34,161 bases of DNA from Anabaena sp. 4-3. GTDB lineage: Bacteria; Cyanobacteriota; Cyanobacteriia; Cyanobacteriales; Nostocaceae. Shown here in pieces: positions 8,529 through 18,376 of the stretch. Below the pieces are notes generated by a model. That model searched no databases. It worked only from the letters and a program-made list of their open reading frames with translations, and was not told the origin of the DNA. The translations under genes and the position numbers were made by a program. The stretch covers positions 1 through 34,161 of the forward strand of contig NZ_LUHJ01000013.1 in NCBI RefSeq assembly GCF_001597745.1, written 5' to 3'. Position 1 is the first letter of the stretch. The number at the start of each line of letters is the position of its first letter.

Positions 8529-10094
8529 ATGAAACTAATTTCCGATCCATCAATTGCCATCAAAATCCAGAAAATGAAACAAAGGGTACGATGGCAACAT
8601 CCGAGTATAATAGAAAGAAGCATCGATCAAACCAGAATGGTGATAGACCAGCATGATCACCCAGACTTTTCATTTATCGTACTGGGGGATAGCGGCACAA
8701 AATCCCATTATGGATACCATCCCCAAAGACTCGTAGCAGAATTGATGCTCAAACATAAAGACGAATGCAGCTTCGTGCTACACACAGGGGATGTCATCTA
8801 TGTAGTTGGTTCTCGTGAATATTACCCAGCGAACTTTATCGAACCTTACCGAGAGTTTATCGTCGGTGGAGAACAGCCCGAAAAAATCGCCTATGACAGC
8901 ATGGTGTTTAACCTACCATTTTTACCAGTGCTAGGCAACCATGATTATTATGACGTACCGTTTTTCTACCGTTTAATTACAGGTAGTACCTTAAGCTTGC
9001 GGCGAATGCTGCGGTATAAAGATTTTGAGATTGGTTGGCATGGTTCTAATCAAGGAGATGCCTATGCTAGAGCCTTTATTGATTATCTCACAGGTATTGC
9101 TGCACCGCAAGAACTCAACCAACATTTAGACAAACACTACACTGGGAAAACAGACACCGGAAGATGCTTACATTACCTACCGGGAGAATTTACCCGTGTA
9201 CCGAACCGATATTATAGCTTTCGTTACGGTGGGATAGATTTTTTCGCCCTAGATTCTAACACTTTTAACACACCTGCGCCGTTGCCGCACACCGCCGCCG
9301 GAGATGTGTACCGCCGGGAATTACAAAAGCGTCGCCAAGAAATAGATAGAGAAGAAGAACTAATTTTAGCTGAATGCGATAAACTCAATTCTGAAGTAGC
9401 TGCCGATGCGGAATTACTGGATGATTTCAGTGCGAAGTTAGACCAAATCAACGAAATCAAACTCGACATTGAGAAACAACTAGCATCAGACGACAGCCCG
9501 GTGATAGACTGGGAACAATTAGACTGGTTACGCAGCAGATTAATTGAATCTTGGCACTGTTCCGAAGTGCGGGGAAGAATTCTGTTTTTTCATCATCCCC
9601 CCTACGTCACGGAAGCGACGAAATGGGATCAAGCGCAAACATTAGCAGTGCGTCAGCGTTTGCGCTGGGTGTTTAATCAAGTGGCGGAAACTGTGGGGGA
9701 TGGAGTGAAAGAGCGTCCCATAGTAGATATAATTTTCAACGGACACGCCCACTGTTTAGAATATCTCCGCACCTTGGATACTGGACACGCAGACTCGCAC
9801 ATTAATTGTATTGTATCTGGTGGTAGCGGTCGCCGTCCCCGTCGTCAGCGAGCAGAGGGGACAGTGTTAATGGAGATGTTTCAGGATAATTCTGGTAAAT
9901 CTATCCGTAAAGTCGCCCATTCCCAGCTTTACGTCGGTCGTAGTGGTCATGGTTTAGAAAAGCGGCTATCATACTCCTGTGTGCGTATTGATGTCAAAAA
10001 TGGCAATCCACCTAAGTTTATTGTCAGACCTTTGGTAGCGGAACGGGTAGGGGATGAGTGGTTTGAGCGTGAGTTGGATAAGATTGTGATTTAG
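8529..10094 (+). CDS. Calcineurin-like metallophosphoesterase with coiled-coil insert
   Basis: 521 residues from the ATG at 8529; an upstream TTG (8478) would only add repeat-derived residues. The full metallophosphoesterase motif set is present in order: LGDSG with D54, TGDV with D88, GNHD (N137, H138), FFHHPP (355-356) and NGHAH (H406, H408), so the two-metal site is intact. Between the FFALDSNTFN strand and the next catalytic block lies a charged, heptad-like helical stretch at about 260-320, an unusual coiled-coil insertion. There is no signal peptide, so the protein should be cytosolic. It sits 60 bp behind an ABC exporter gene. The substrate class (nucleotide, phosphodiester or protein) cannot be told from sequence. 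Confidence 0.9.
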   Translation: MKLISDPSIAIKIQKMKQRVRWQHPSIIERSIDQTRMVIDQHDHPDFSFIVLGDSGTKSHYGYHPQRLVAELMLKHKDECSFVLHTGDVIYVVGSREYYPANFIEPYREFIVGGEQPEKIAYDSMVFNLPFLPVLGNHDYYDVPFFYRLITGSTLSLRRMLRYKDFEIGWHGSNQGDAYARAFIDYLTGIAAPQELNQHLDKHYTGKTDTGRCLHYLPGEFTRVPNRYYSFRYGGIDFFALDSNTFNTPAPLPHTAAGDVYRRELQKRRQEIDREEELILAECDKLNSEVAADAELLDDFSAKLDQINEIKLDIEKQLASDDSPVIDWEQLDWLRSRLIESWHCSEVRGRILFFHHPPYVTEATKWDQAQTLAVRQRLRWVFNQVAETVGDGVKERPIVDIIFNGHAHCLEYLRTLDTGHADSHINCIVSGGSGRRPRRQRAEGTVLMEMFQDNSGKSIRKVAHSQLYVGRSGHGLEKRLSYSCVRIDVKNGNPPKFIVRPLVAERVGDEWFERELDKIVI

Positions 10095-10403
10095 TAAGCT
10101 GTTGATGAGCGCAGTTTTACGCTTATGAGTGATTTAGAGGCTGAAAAGCTTGTGACGCAAGGATTTTTTAGACTGACTGCGCGGAGGGGTAGGTGTACAA
10201 AATTGGGTTTGGGGAAAAATGGCTGTATTCCTTATCCCGTCAGCTTTTGCAGATTTTTTTTAAAAAAACCACCCGCGCACCTTGCCCTGTCTGGGTTTCA
10301 GCGATTTTGCCCTCTTGCCAGTCACTTTTCTCGTGCTATGATAGACCCATCCGCGAATCTGAACCTTGAAAACCTTATATACATTGGCTTTCGGGCTGCC
10401 GCA
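10095..10403 (+). promoter_or_regulatory. CRISPR leader
   Basis: 309 bp between the phosphoesterase stop and the first CRISPR repeat, without a credible gene (the 101-codon frame over it runs into the array). It contains a perfect A/T palindrome of eight T followed by seven A (10254-10268), a promoter-like pair (10315-10342), and the stretch CTTGAAAACCTTATAT about 35 bp before the first repeat, where spacer acquisition factors would be expected to bind. Its position upstream of the repeat sense strand and opposite the degenerate end repeat defines it as the leader. Confidence 0.8.
10315..10342 (+). promoter_or_regulatory. Probable promoter of the CRISPR array
   Basis: TTGCCA (10315-10320), a 16-bp spacer, and TATGAT (10337-10342) closely match the sigma-70 type consensus. 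Transcription would start near 10349, about 55 nt before the first repeat, and read into the array in the direction that gives crRNAs a 5' ATTGAAAC handle. It was identified by eye only. Confidence 0.6.
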
Positions 10404-13400
10404 GTTGCAACATTAACTAATCCCTATTAGGGATTGAAACGATTTTGGCGAAATTGATTGTTCAACCAATGGCAATAGTTGCAACATTAACTAATCCCTA
10501 TTAGGGATTGAAACTGATAGTAGCAAAGTAACTCAAAAAGACTTGTGCGGTTGCAACATTAACTAATCCCTATTAGGGATTGAAACATCAACGACAATAT
10601 GAACGCCGATGGCGGCGCAGTTGCAACATTAACTAATCCCTATTAGGGATTGAAACCCAGCATACAGACTCGCTACGACTACGATGACGGTTGCAACATT
10701 AACTAATCCCTATTAGGGATTGAAACCATACTGTCTACGCTAAAATTCTTGCAAAAAGTTGCAACATTAACTAATCCCTATTAGGGATTGAAACCAGGAC
10801 AGGCTTCTGTATTTGGCGGTGGTGGTGGTGGAGTTGCAACATTAACTAATCCCTATTAGGGATTGAAACTGTTGTCATCTGATAGGCGAGTTTTAATGCT
10901 CCCATAAACGACGTTGCAACATTAACTAATCCCTATTAGGGATTGAAACACATTCAGACGTGCATACATTAACCTTGGTATTGTTGCAACATTAACTAAT
11001 CCCTATTAGGGATTGAAACATTTGCGATTGACAATGAAGAGAAATTAGAAAGCAGTTGCAACATTAACTAATCCCTATTAGGGATTGAAACATGATTCGT
11101 CAAACAATGATAACCCGTAGTTATCTAAGTTGCAACATTAACTAATCCCTATTAGGGATTGAAACACTTTATCGAAATGTGGGCATATCATTGTTAGCGT
11201 TGCAACATTAACTAATCCCTATTAGGGATTGAAACAGCTAACTACTACGGCTATGAAGTGAAAGACATTGTTGCAACATTAACTAATCCCTATTAGGGAT
11301 TGAAACATCCCTTACTTAGTTCAACTATAAACCTCTAGAAAAGTTGCAACATTAACTAATCCCTATTAGGGATTGAAACTTTTATCGACTGATGAACCTT
11401 GTCATCCTGCAATGTTGCAACATTAACTAATCCCTATTAGGGATTGAAACCGCAAAAATAGACTTTGGCACTACATACCGCAAAGTAAGGTTGCAACATT
11501 AACTAATCCCTATTAGGGATTGAAACTAGATTCCTTTCATTATTGTGTTAAGGTTTTTTGTAGTTGCAACATTAACTAATCCCTATTAGGGATTGAAACC
11601 GGTAAACGCAACATGACAAAAGCGTTTCAAATAGCACGAGGTTGCAACATTAACTAATCCCTATTAGGGATTGAAACTTGAGAGACGTGCTAGCCATAGC
11701 CAACTGAGTAAAGTTGCAACATTAACTAATCCCTATTAGGGATTGAAACCTTGTACTGAAGCTGTACCCTTTAGTACACCTTGTCTCGTTGCAACATTAA
11801 CTAATCCCTATTAGGGATTGAAACCGGAACACCACGAGAAGCATTCCCAGAACGCCGCCACAAGGTTGCAACATTAACTAATCCCTATTAGGGATTGAAA
11901 CAGTACCAGATGGTTGCTTTAATTCCTGTATGCCAAGGTTGCAACATTAACTAATCCCTATTAGGGATTGAAACACTAAACTACTCTCAAGCTGGTGAAG
12001 TCAGAGAGGTTGCAACATTAACTAATCCCTATTAGGGATTGAAACTTAAGATAATTCCTGCGAACGATAAAATAGGTATTTGTTGCAACATTAACTAATC
12101 CCTATTAGGGATTGAAACCATAGTGCTAATAACCATGAGCAACAGCGAGTCGTTGCAACATTAACTAATCCCTATTAGGGATTGAAACTTGCGGCTGACC
12201 AATATCAACAGAAAGCAGATATTGGTTGCAACATTAACTAATCCCTATTAGGGATTGAAACCAGGAACTCCTGCCCCAGTGATAGCGATCGCGCCATTGT
12301 GGTTGCAACATTAACTAATCCCTATTAGGGATTGAAACAGTGAGATTTCCTCCCAACGCCTCTTTGTACTGGGTTGCAACATTAACTAATCCCTATTAGG
12401 GATTGAAACCCATTGAACCAGATACATCCAATAGAATGATACTTGGGTTGCAACATTAACTAATCCCTATTAGGGATTGAAACATTACTGGCGTAAACAG
12501 TTGAACAGCACTCTTGCGTTGCAACATTAACTAATCCCTATTAGGGATTGAAACTTTAAAATTTTTACCTTATTCCCCGCCGCCTACAGTGTTGCAACAT
12601 TAACTAATCCCTATTAGGGATTGAAACTATTTTCTACTAGCTACCTCGACAAAGATGGTGCGTTGCAACATTAACTAATCCCTATTAGGGATTGAAACCC
12701 GGCGGACGTGCAAAAAGGCATCGACACTGCTAAAGCTACAGTTGCAACATTAACTAATCCCTATTAGGGATTGAAACTCTCCCTTCTTATTAAATCGAGC
12801 CTCAGCTAGCATGTTGCAACATTAACTAATCCCTATTAGGGATTGAAACGCGTGGATAGTGCTGGCATATTGACTTAGTGAACTCTGGTTGAAAGTTGCA
12901 ACATTAACTAATCCCTATTAGGGATTGAAACGCTCAATTCGTTCTTTTTGAACCCGAAGCGACTCTGTTGCAACATTAACTAATCCCTATTAGGGATTGA
13001 AACTCCAAGAAGCAAGTATTAGGGGATGACGACCTTAAAGTGCTGTTGCAACATTAACTAATCCCTATTAGGGATTGAAACGACTATTTCCATGTACATC
13101 TAAATCAACAATTACAGTTGCAACATTAACTAATCCCTATTAGGGATTGAAACAGATTTTCGTGGTTTTTACAACGATAATCCCGGTTGCAACATTAACT
13201 AATCCCTATTAGGGATTGAAACCTGTTTGCAGGTCGTAGAAAACCTTTCTTACAGTTGCAACATTAACTAATCCCTATTAGGGATTGAAACCGAGAAATA
13301 CAGAAGTACCTTGCGAAAACCACAGGTTGCAACATTAACTAATCCCTATTAGGGATTGAAACGCTTCCTTGGGCTACCCCACTCAATAGCCAAGCTTTTG

Positions 13401-15408
13401 AGTTGCAACATTAACTAATCCCTATTAGGGATTGAAACCAAATAGCTGGCTACAGCAGCAATATCGTCAGTTGTTGCAACATTAACTAATCCCTATTAGG
13501 GATTGAAACAAAAGAGTAAATTTTAGTTTGCATTTTTTCAAAGTTGCAACATTAACTAATCCCTATTAGGGATTGAAACACATTGCCGCAAAGGCACAAG
13601 ATACATTCAACCAAGTTGCAACATTAACTAATCCCTATTAGGGATTGAAACTGAAAGTTGCTGAAGGCTGTAGTCAGCAAAGGCAAAAAAGTTGCAACAT
13701 TAACTAATCCCTATTAGGGATTGAAACCAGAAGACTCACGTTTTATCTACGACTGGGAGGGACAGAGTAGAGTATTTCAAGTTGCAACATTAACTAATCC
13801 CTATTAGGGATTGAAACATTCTAGAGGGGTGTGAGGGGATGTTGGCGTGACTGAGTTGCAACATTAACTAATCCCTATTAGGGATTGAAACGATTGGTTG
13901 TCGGTTGTCGTCTCCCTGGCAGGTCGTTGCAACATTAACTAATCCCTATTAGGGATTGAAACGTGATAAAATGCCTATTAAACAGTATCCTATTGTTGCA
14001 ACATTAACTAATCCCTATTAGGGATTGAAACGGGATAGCAGGGAGGGGGGCGAGTGACCGAGGGTGTTGCAACATTAACTAATCCCTATTAGGGATTGAA
14101 ACCTACAATCTTGACAAAGCAGAGGATCATACATCCACGTTGCAACATTAACTAATCCCTATTAGGGATTGAAACGCAACTAACAGGCGAGGATCTGTCA
14201 GAAGCCGCTGTTGCAACATTAACTAATCCCTATTAGGGATTGAAACAGATAGGAAACCTTATTACAAAAGCTTTACAATGTTGCAACATTAACTAATCCC
14301 TATTAGGGATTGAAACAACCTAACGCCGCTAACAGAAACTTTGCTATTTATGTTGCAACATTAACTAATCCCTATTAGGGATTGAAACAATCTCTAAAAC
14401 TATCACACAATTCAGACAGAGCATCGATGTTGCAACATTAACTAATCCCTATTAGGGATTGAAACAGAATAACCGCAGGGTCAACAGGCGGGAAGTCCCG
14501 TTGCAACATTAACTAATCCCTATTAGGGATTGAAACCTTAGGGATAATTCCACTTTAACCCAATTGGTTAATATCGAAAGTTGCAACATTAACTAATCCC
14601 TATTAGGGATTGAAACTTGATCTGGAATCAGACACGATTCTTTAATATCTGAAGTTGCAACATTAACTAATCCCTATTAGGGATTGAAACCGGGATAATC
14701 GCCAATCTCCAAAAGTTCCTTAGCGGTTGCAACATTAACTAATCCCTATTAGGGATTGAAACCATCGACCAGGGACGAGTACCGATAACCAATCGATGTT
14801 GCAACATTAACTAATCCCTATTAGGGATTGAAACCTAGTTCTTCATCCTGACAAACTACAACCAGATGAAGGTTGCAACATTAACTAATCCCTATTAGGG
14901 ATTGAAACGGCGAACATCCCAATAACGCAATTAACCCAGTGGCAAGTTGCAACATTAACTAATCCCTATTAGGGATTGAAACGATGTTGGAGAAAAGTAA
15001 GGATAAACCATCAATAGTTGCAACATTAACTAATCCCTATTAGGGATTGAAACCTTGACAACGCATATACATGGATGAATCCACAGCCCAAGTTGCAACA
15101 TTAACTAATCCCTATTAGGGATTGAAACAGCAGATAAAGATTATCCATTGCTACAAACAATTTGTTGCAACATTAACTAATCCCTATTAGGGATTGAAAC
15201 TTGAGATAAGGGTAGGCGATCGCGTTAAGTTATTAGTTGCAACATTAACTAATCCCTATTTTCATATCTTGCACCTTTCTCAATAAGCGTCAGGTGGGCA
15301 TTGCCAATGACGCAAAACTAAGGCTTTCAGGAAGTTGCAAGCAATGCCCACCCTACAAAAATTATTATCAAGGAACAGGTGCAAGATGTGTGTATTAGAG
15401 ATTGAAAC
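10404..15408 (+). CRISPR. CRISPR array: 66 intact repeats, one split repeat, 66 spacers
   Basis: The first repeat is at 10404-10440 and the last intact one at 15164-15200. I located 66 repeats of 37 bp and saw no differences among them. Each begins GTTGCAAC, carries the palindrome AATCCCTATTAGGGATT (8-bp arms, 1-nt centre), and ends ATTGAAAC, the classic 8-nt Cas6-type handle. The 66 spacers are mostly 33-38 bp, with extremes of 31 (10727-10757) and 53 (13728-13780). The 67th repeat is broken: 15236-15260 is its left 25 nt and 15393-15408 its right part (one G to A), with a 132-bp MITE between. No cas genes occur in the window, so the subtype cannot be assigned; repeats like this go with I-D or III systems in cyanobacteria. 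Homogeneous repeats suggest an array that is, or was recently, active. Confidence 0.98.
15261..15392. mobile_element. 132-bp MITE-like element inside the terminal CRISPR repeat
   Basis: The terminal inverted repeats are CATATCTTGCACC (15263-15275) and GGTGCAAGATGTG (15378-15390), differing at one position. Inside is a second perfect inverted pair, GGTGGGCATTGC and GCAATGCCCACC. The element separates the two halves of a CRISPR repeat, and TATT occurs on both sides (15257-15260 and 15393-15396), exactly as a 4-bp target duplication predicts: 25 + 16 nt equals 37 + 4. It has no coding capacity, so it would have been moved by a transposase supplied elsewhere. Two related copies lie at 18377 and 27237. 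Confidence 0.85.
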
Positions 15409-15612
15409 ACTACACAGTTATAGAAAATTAGCGTTCTTCTTTGCGCCTTTGCGCCTTTGCGCGAGACAAAAAAAGATATAGTTAACCCACGAAAATACCT
15501 GTAAAGAAAGCATTTCCCCACAAGCCCAAAATTGAGATAACGGTGCGTTAGGCGCGACGACAAGACGCAATGAAACATCGAAACAGACGCGCCTAACACA
15601 CCCTACAAGCTA
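15409..15612. repeat. Post-array intergenic repeats
   Basis: The region after the CRISPR trailer contains three perfect copies of the 8-mer CTTTGCGC (15439-15462). It then has a 15-bp inverted repeat with one mismatch: GGTGCGTTAGGCGCG (15542-15556) against CGCGCCTAACACACC (15588-15602). The latter could fold into a large stem just past the hsp70 stop at 15613 on the minus strand and might terminate it. A 90-codon minus-strand frame covering this region is made of the repeats plus the MITE and is not considered a gene. Confidence 0.6.
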
Positions 15613-17211
15613 TTAACTCAACTGGGCGACGAGTTGATTTTCCAAAAGCGTATCACTGGTTAACAAATCCTCAACGGTGATTCTTAAAAACCGTTGCTCA
15701 TCCACTTGAAACATTACCTTAATACGATCGCTCCCCGGAAACCCAGGAGGTGTCAAATTAGCGATACTTCTCGCCCCTTCCTGATCATTCAACGGTTTCA
15801 CGCTAGTTACACCATTATCCAGCCGCCGAGTAATTAAGCGATCGCCATCAAAATAAACTTCTGTTCCGCCTGTTTCCGCCCCTAATTCCCCGATAATCAA
15901 CTCTATACTCGGTTGATTCTCCAAGGAAGCCCCCAAATATAACTCTACAGGCTGATTCATCGGGTAAGCTTGTCCTTCCTTGATTATCGGATGCCAAGAG
16001 TGACGCTGATTCCGCCGATCCCAATATCTTACACCGTAACTGTGATAGAGAAAGTCCTTAATTTCTACCCCTTGGGATAGTTGCAATGCACCTTGAGCGA
16101 TCGCCTCAAATGGACGTTGACAACGAATCTTGTCTGTGGTAAAATAACCTTCAATCCATTTCTGAACTGCTGGTAATTGTACAGTTCCACCGACCAATAA
16201 CACGGCATTAATATCTGTAACTTCAATACCTTGACGGCGGGCTTGCTGTAAGAGATTCGTCATACACTCATCCAACTGCTGAAAAAATCCCCGTTCGGTG
16301 AGGATATTTTCCAGATTGTCCCGATTTAGACTGAGTTCGTAGGTTTCAAAACTTTCGTCATCAAAATAAACTTCACTAGCTTGATTTTGACTTGATAACT
16401 GAATCTTGAGTTTTTCCGCCAGTCTCATTGTCAAAGGGCTAACCGCCAACCCTTGATGTTTGGCAAAATAATCAACTAACCAGTTATCAATATCTGTACC
16501 GCCTAAATTCTGCCCAGCTTTGGCTAGTACACGGGCGGTTTTGACTTTTTGTTTTGAGTCTTCCGCAAGAGATTTGTTACCCCATTTGAGCAGAAATCCT
16601 ACAGGTTTATTATTTGCCTGTCCAGTTTTCTGCAACTGCACAAGGGATAAATCTAATGTTCCCCCGCCAAAGTCAACGACTAACAAAATTTCTTGATCAA
16701 CTAAACCATAACCCAAAGCGGCGGCGGTGGGTTCGTCTAACATCCGCACTTGTTCCACGGGCAGGGCTTGACAAACTTTCCCTAACCAGTGACGATAAGC
16801 TTCAAAGCTATCTACAGGTACGGTTAAGACGAGTGAATCTAAGCCGCCTTCTTGGGGTGCTAGTTGTGTGATGATGTGAGACAAATACCATTGTCCGACT
16901 TGTTCAAAGCTGATGATTTGTCCGTCGAGTTCTGGTAAAAAGCCTTGAATATCTGCGGCTATTCCCCGTTTAAAGCTGCGGAAAAATCGGCTATCATTTT
17001 TTAGGTCAAGGCCGCGATCGCGTACTTGTTGACCGACGATGATTTTACTCTGGTTAGCGTCTTCAACGTACACCAAACTGGGAATTAATGGTGGGTTGAG
17101 GCTTTGTTGGATTGATAGGTTTGCTAGGCTGACGGTTTCTGGTTGTTGGGTGACTGGGTTCCAACGGGCTATTACTGTGTTACTTGTACCAAAATCAATT
17201 GCGATCGCCAT
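15613..17211 (-). CDS. Short stand-alone Hsp70-family protein
   Basis: 532 residues from the ATG at 17211 (MAIAIDFGTSN). An upstream in-frame ATG at 17250 would translate a GCGCAAAG repeat and is rejected. The actin/Hsp70 ATPase motifs are phosphate-1 DFGTSNTV (6-13), the DEPTAAALGY helix (159-168), phosphate-2 DFGGGTLD (180-187), and adenosine-type VLLVGGTVQLP (337-347). The C-terminal region (about 375-532) is shorter and different from the DnaK substrate-binding domain, and there is no EEVD-like tail. It is therefore a DnaK relative rather than DnaK itself. It lies 58 bp downstream of uvsE on the same strand, with a repeat between. Client and partner J-protein are unknown. Confidence 0.9.
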   Translation of the reverse strand: MAIAIDFGTSNTVIARWNPVTQQPETVSLANLSIQQSLNPPLIPSLVYVEDANQSKIIVGQQVRDRGLDLKNDSRFFRSFKRGIAADIQGFLPELDGQIISFEQVGQWYLSHIITQLAPQEGGLDSLVLTVPVDSFEAYRHWLGKVCQALPVEQVRMLDEPTAAALGYGLVDQEILLVVDFGGGTLDLSLVQLQKTGQANNKPVGFLLKWGNKSLAEDSKQKVKTARVLAKAGQNLGGTDIDNWLVDYFAKHQGLAVSPLTMRLAEKLKIQLSSQNQASEVYFDDESFETYELSLNRDNLENILTERGFFQQLDECMTNLLQQARRQGIEVTDINAVLLVGGTVQLPAVQKWIEGYFTTDKIRCQRPFEAIAQGALQLSQGVEIKDFLYHSYGVRYWDRRNQRHSWHPIIKEGQAYPMNQPVELYLGASLENQPSIELIIGELGAETGGTEVYFDGDRLITRRLDNGVTSVKPLNDQEGARSIANLTPPGFPGSDRIKVMFQVDEQRFLRITVEDLLTSDTLLENQLVAQLS

Positions 17212-17228
17212 AGTCTGATGATTGTATC

Positions 17229-17252
17229 GCGCAAAGGCGCAAAGGCGCAAAG
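17229..17252. repeat. Three tandem GCGCAAAG units upstream of hsp70
   Basis: Three perfect 8-bp units between the uvsE stop and the hsp70 start. The same unit in reverse orientation (CTTTGCGC, three copies) lies at 15439-15462, so the hsp70 gene is bracketed by inverted copies. The repeat keeps a false N-terminal extension open. Confidence 0.8.
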
Positions 17253-17269
17253 TGTTTGTTTGAGTGAGA

Positions 17270-18250
17270 CTATTTTCCCATAAGCCACCAACTACGCAAA
17301 TGTGCGATCGCTGTTTCTTTGTGTTTGGCTTCTATTTCTATCCAGGGGGCTTGATGGTAAACTTGGGGCATGGCGGTTATCAGGGTGCTGTGTTTGCGGT
17401 CGAGAAAAGATTGTTCACCGTTGGAGATGTGGACTAATTGCCAGTCTGGATTTTTCCAGGTTGTTTTGGCTGCTTCAAACATGGATGTGACGCTGGGGTG
17501 GTTGTAGCTGTCTAATTTTTCATAGCAAATATGATGATGGGCATCAAATACCATTGGAATTTGTGCTTGTTGACATACTGCTAAAATTTCACTGGCACTA
17601 TAGGCGTATTCGTCGTTTTCTAGGGTTAAACGGTTTTTGATGGCTGGTGGTAGTTCGGAGATGACTTTGATTAGTTGTTCGCTACGTTGAGATTTGCCAC
17701 CGTGTATATTCATTAATGACCAAGGTGAACGAGGTAAGCCGAGTAAGTCTAAGTTGAGGGCGTGTCTGGCTAAGATTTTGATGCTGTTTTGTACGACTTC
17801 GGGCGAGTCGGAACTGAGGACTACGTATTGATCAGGGTGTAGTACCATTCTAATGTTGAGGGATTGGGAGCGATCGCCAATGGTAGCCAGTTCAGCCTTC
17901 ATGCTGTCTAATATCTTCGCCCCAATTTCGTCTTCCATATCACTTAAGGGAAACAAGGCTGAAGTCATGCGATACAGTCTAATATTGTTGGCATCGCAAA
18001 AGGTTAAAGCATCATGTAGTCGCTGTAGGTTATGCTGGTAAATCTCCCTTAAAGCTGTTTCCCGTTGACTCAGGGAAAGTTGTAAATAACGTGTGCGTGT
18101 CATTGTCCGAAACCGCACTGTTTTATCAAAGGTAATGCAAACCAGCCCTAACCTTGGCGGCTCATTTTTTGGTAATTTTGCTGTGTTAGGCAGTGTGTTT
18201 AACTGGGTTGCAGTCATGAATTTAGTTTGCTTTGTTTGCCACTCTTTCAT
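17270..18250 (-). CDS. uvsE: UV DNA damage endonuclease
   Basis: A 326-residue UVDE-type repair enzyme that nicks DNA 5' of UV photoproducts, starting excision repair independently of UvrABC. The family signatures are readable in order: RLGLVCITF (start of the TIM barrel, residue 33 on), LYRMTSALFPLS, MVLHPDQYVVLSS, LMNIHGGKSQR, LTLENDEYAYS, MVFDAHHHICY and HISNGEQS. The His, Glu and Asp residues of these motifs form the metal site. The N-terminal 30 residues are non-conserved-looking and rich in Thr/Lys/Asn; Met at residue 12 is an alternative start. It is cytosolic. The hsp70 gene follows and may be co-transcribed. Confidence 0.93.
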   Translation of the reverse strand: MKEWQTKQTKFMTATQLNTLPNTAKLPKNEPPRLGLVCITFDKTVRFRTMTRTRYLQLSLSQRETALREIYQHNLQRLHDALTFCDANNIRLYRMTSALFPLSDMEDEIGAKILDSMKAELATIGDRSQSLNIRMVLHPDQYVVLSSDSPEVVQNSIKILARHALNLDLLGLPRSPWSLMNIHGGKSQRSEQLIKVISELPPAIKNRLTLENDEYAYSASEILAVCQQAQIPMVFDAHHHICYEKLDSYNHPSVTSMFEAAKTTWKNPDWQLVHISNGEQSFLDRKHSTLITAMPQVYHQAPWIEIEAKHKETAIAHLRSWWLMGK

Positions 18251-18346
18251 TTAACTGAATTTTCTACAAAGCTGTGGAGTATCTAAAGCTTGATTTTTTA
18301 CGGGTTTCAACACCTACAAGGAAGAGATTTAGAACTTATCAGACAT

Positions 18347-18376
18347 TGTAGAGACGTTGCATGCAACGTCTCTACA
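18347..18376. repeat. 30-bp perfect palindrome
   Basis: T + GTAGAGACGTTGCA followed by its exact reverse complement + A. It has no loop, so as DNA it is a perfect palindrome and as RNA a long hairpin. Elements with this kind of GTAGAGACGTTGC arm are scattered in Nostoc-type genomes. The MITE at 18377 begins at the next base. Confidence 0.85.

Noticed and set aside
10125-10430. 101-codon ORF before the CRISPR array
   Set aside because: It runs through the leader and into the first repeat; composition is not protein-like and the region has a better explanation as leader.
10404-15408. Firm subtype assignment of the CRISPR array
   Set aside because: No cas gene is visible, and a repeat ending in ATTGAAAC is shared by several Cas6-dependent types.
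15327-15599. 90-codon minus-strand ORF after the array
   Set aside because: It is made from the MITE end, the CTTTGCGC repeat and an inverted repeat; it has no ribosome site.
17212-17250. N-terminal extension of the Hsp70 protein (MRLCAFARYNHQT)
   Set aside because: Translation of a GCGCAAAG repeat; the conserved start is MAIAIDFGTSN.
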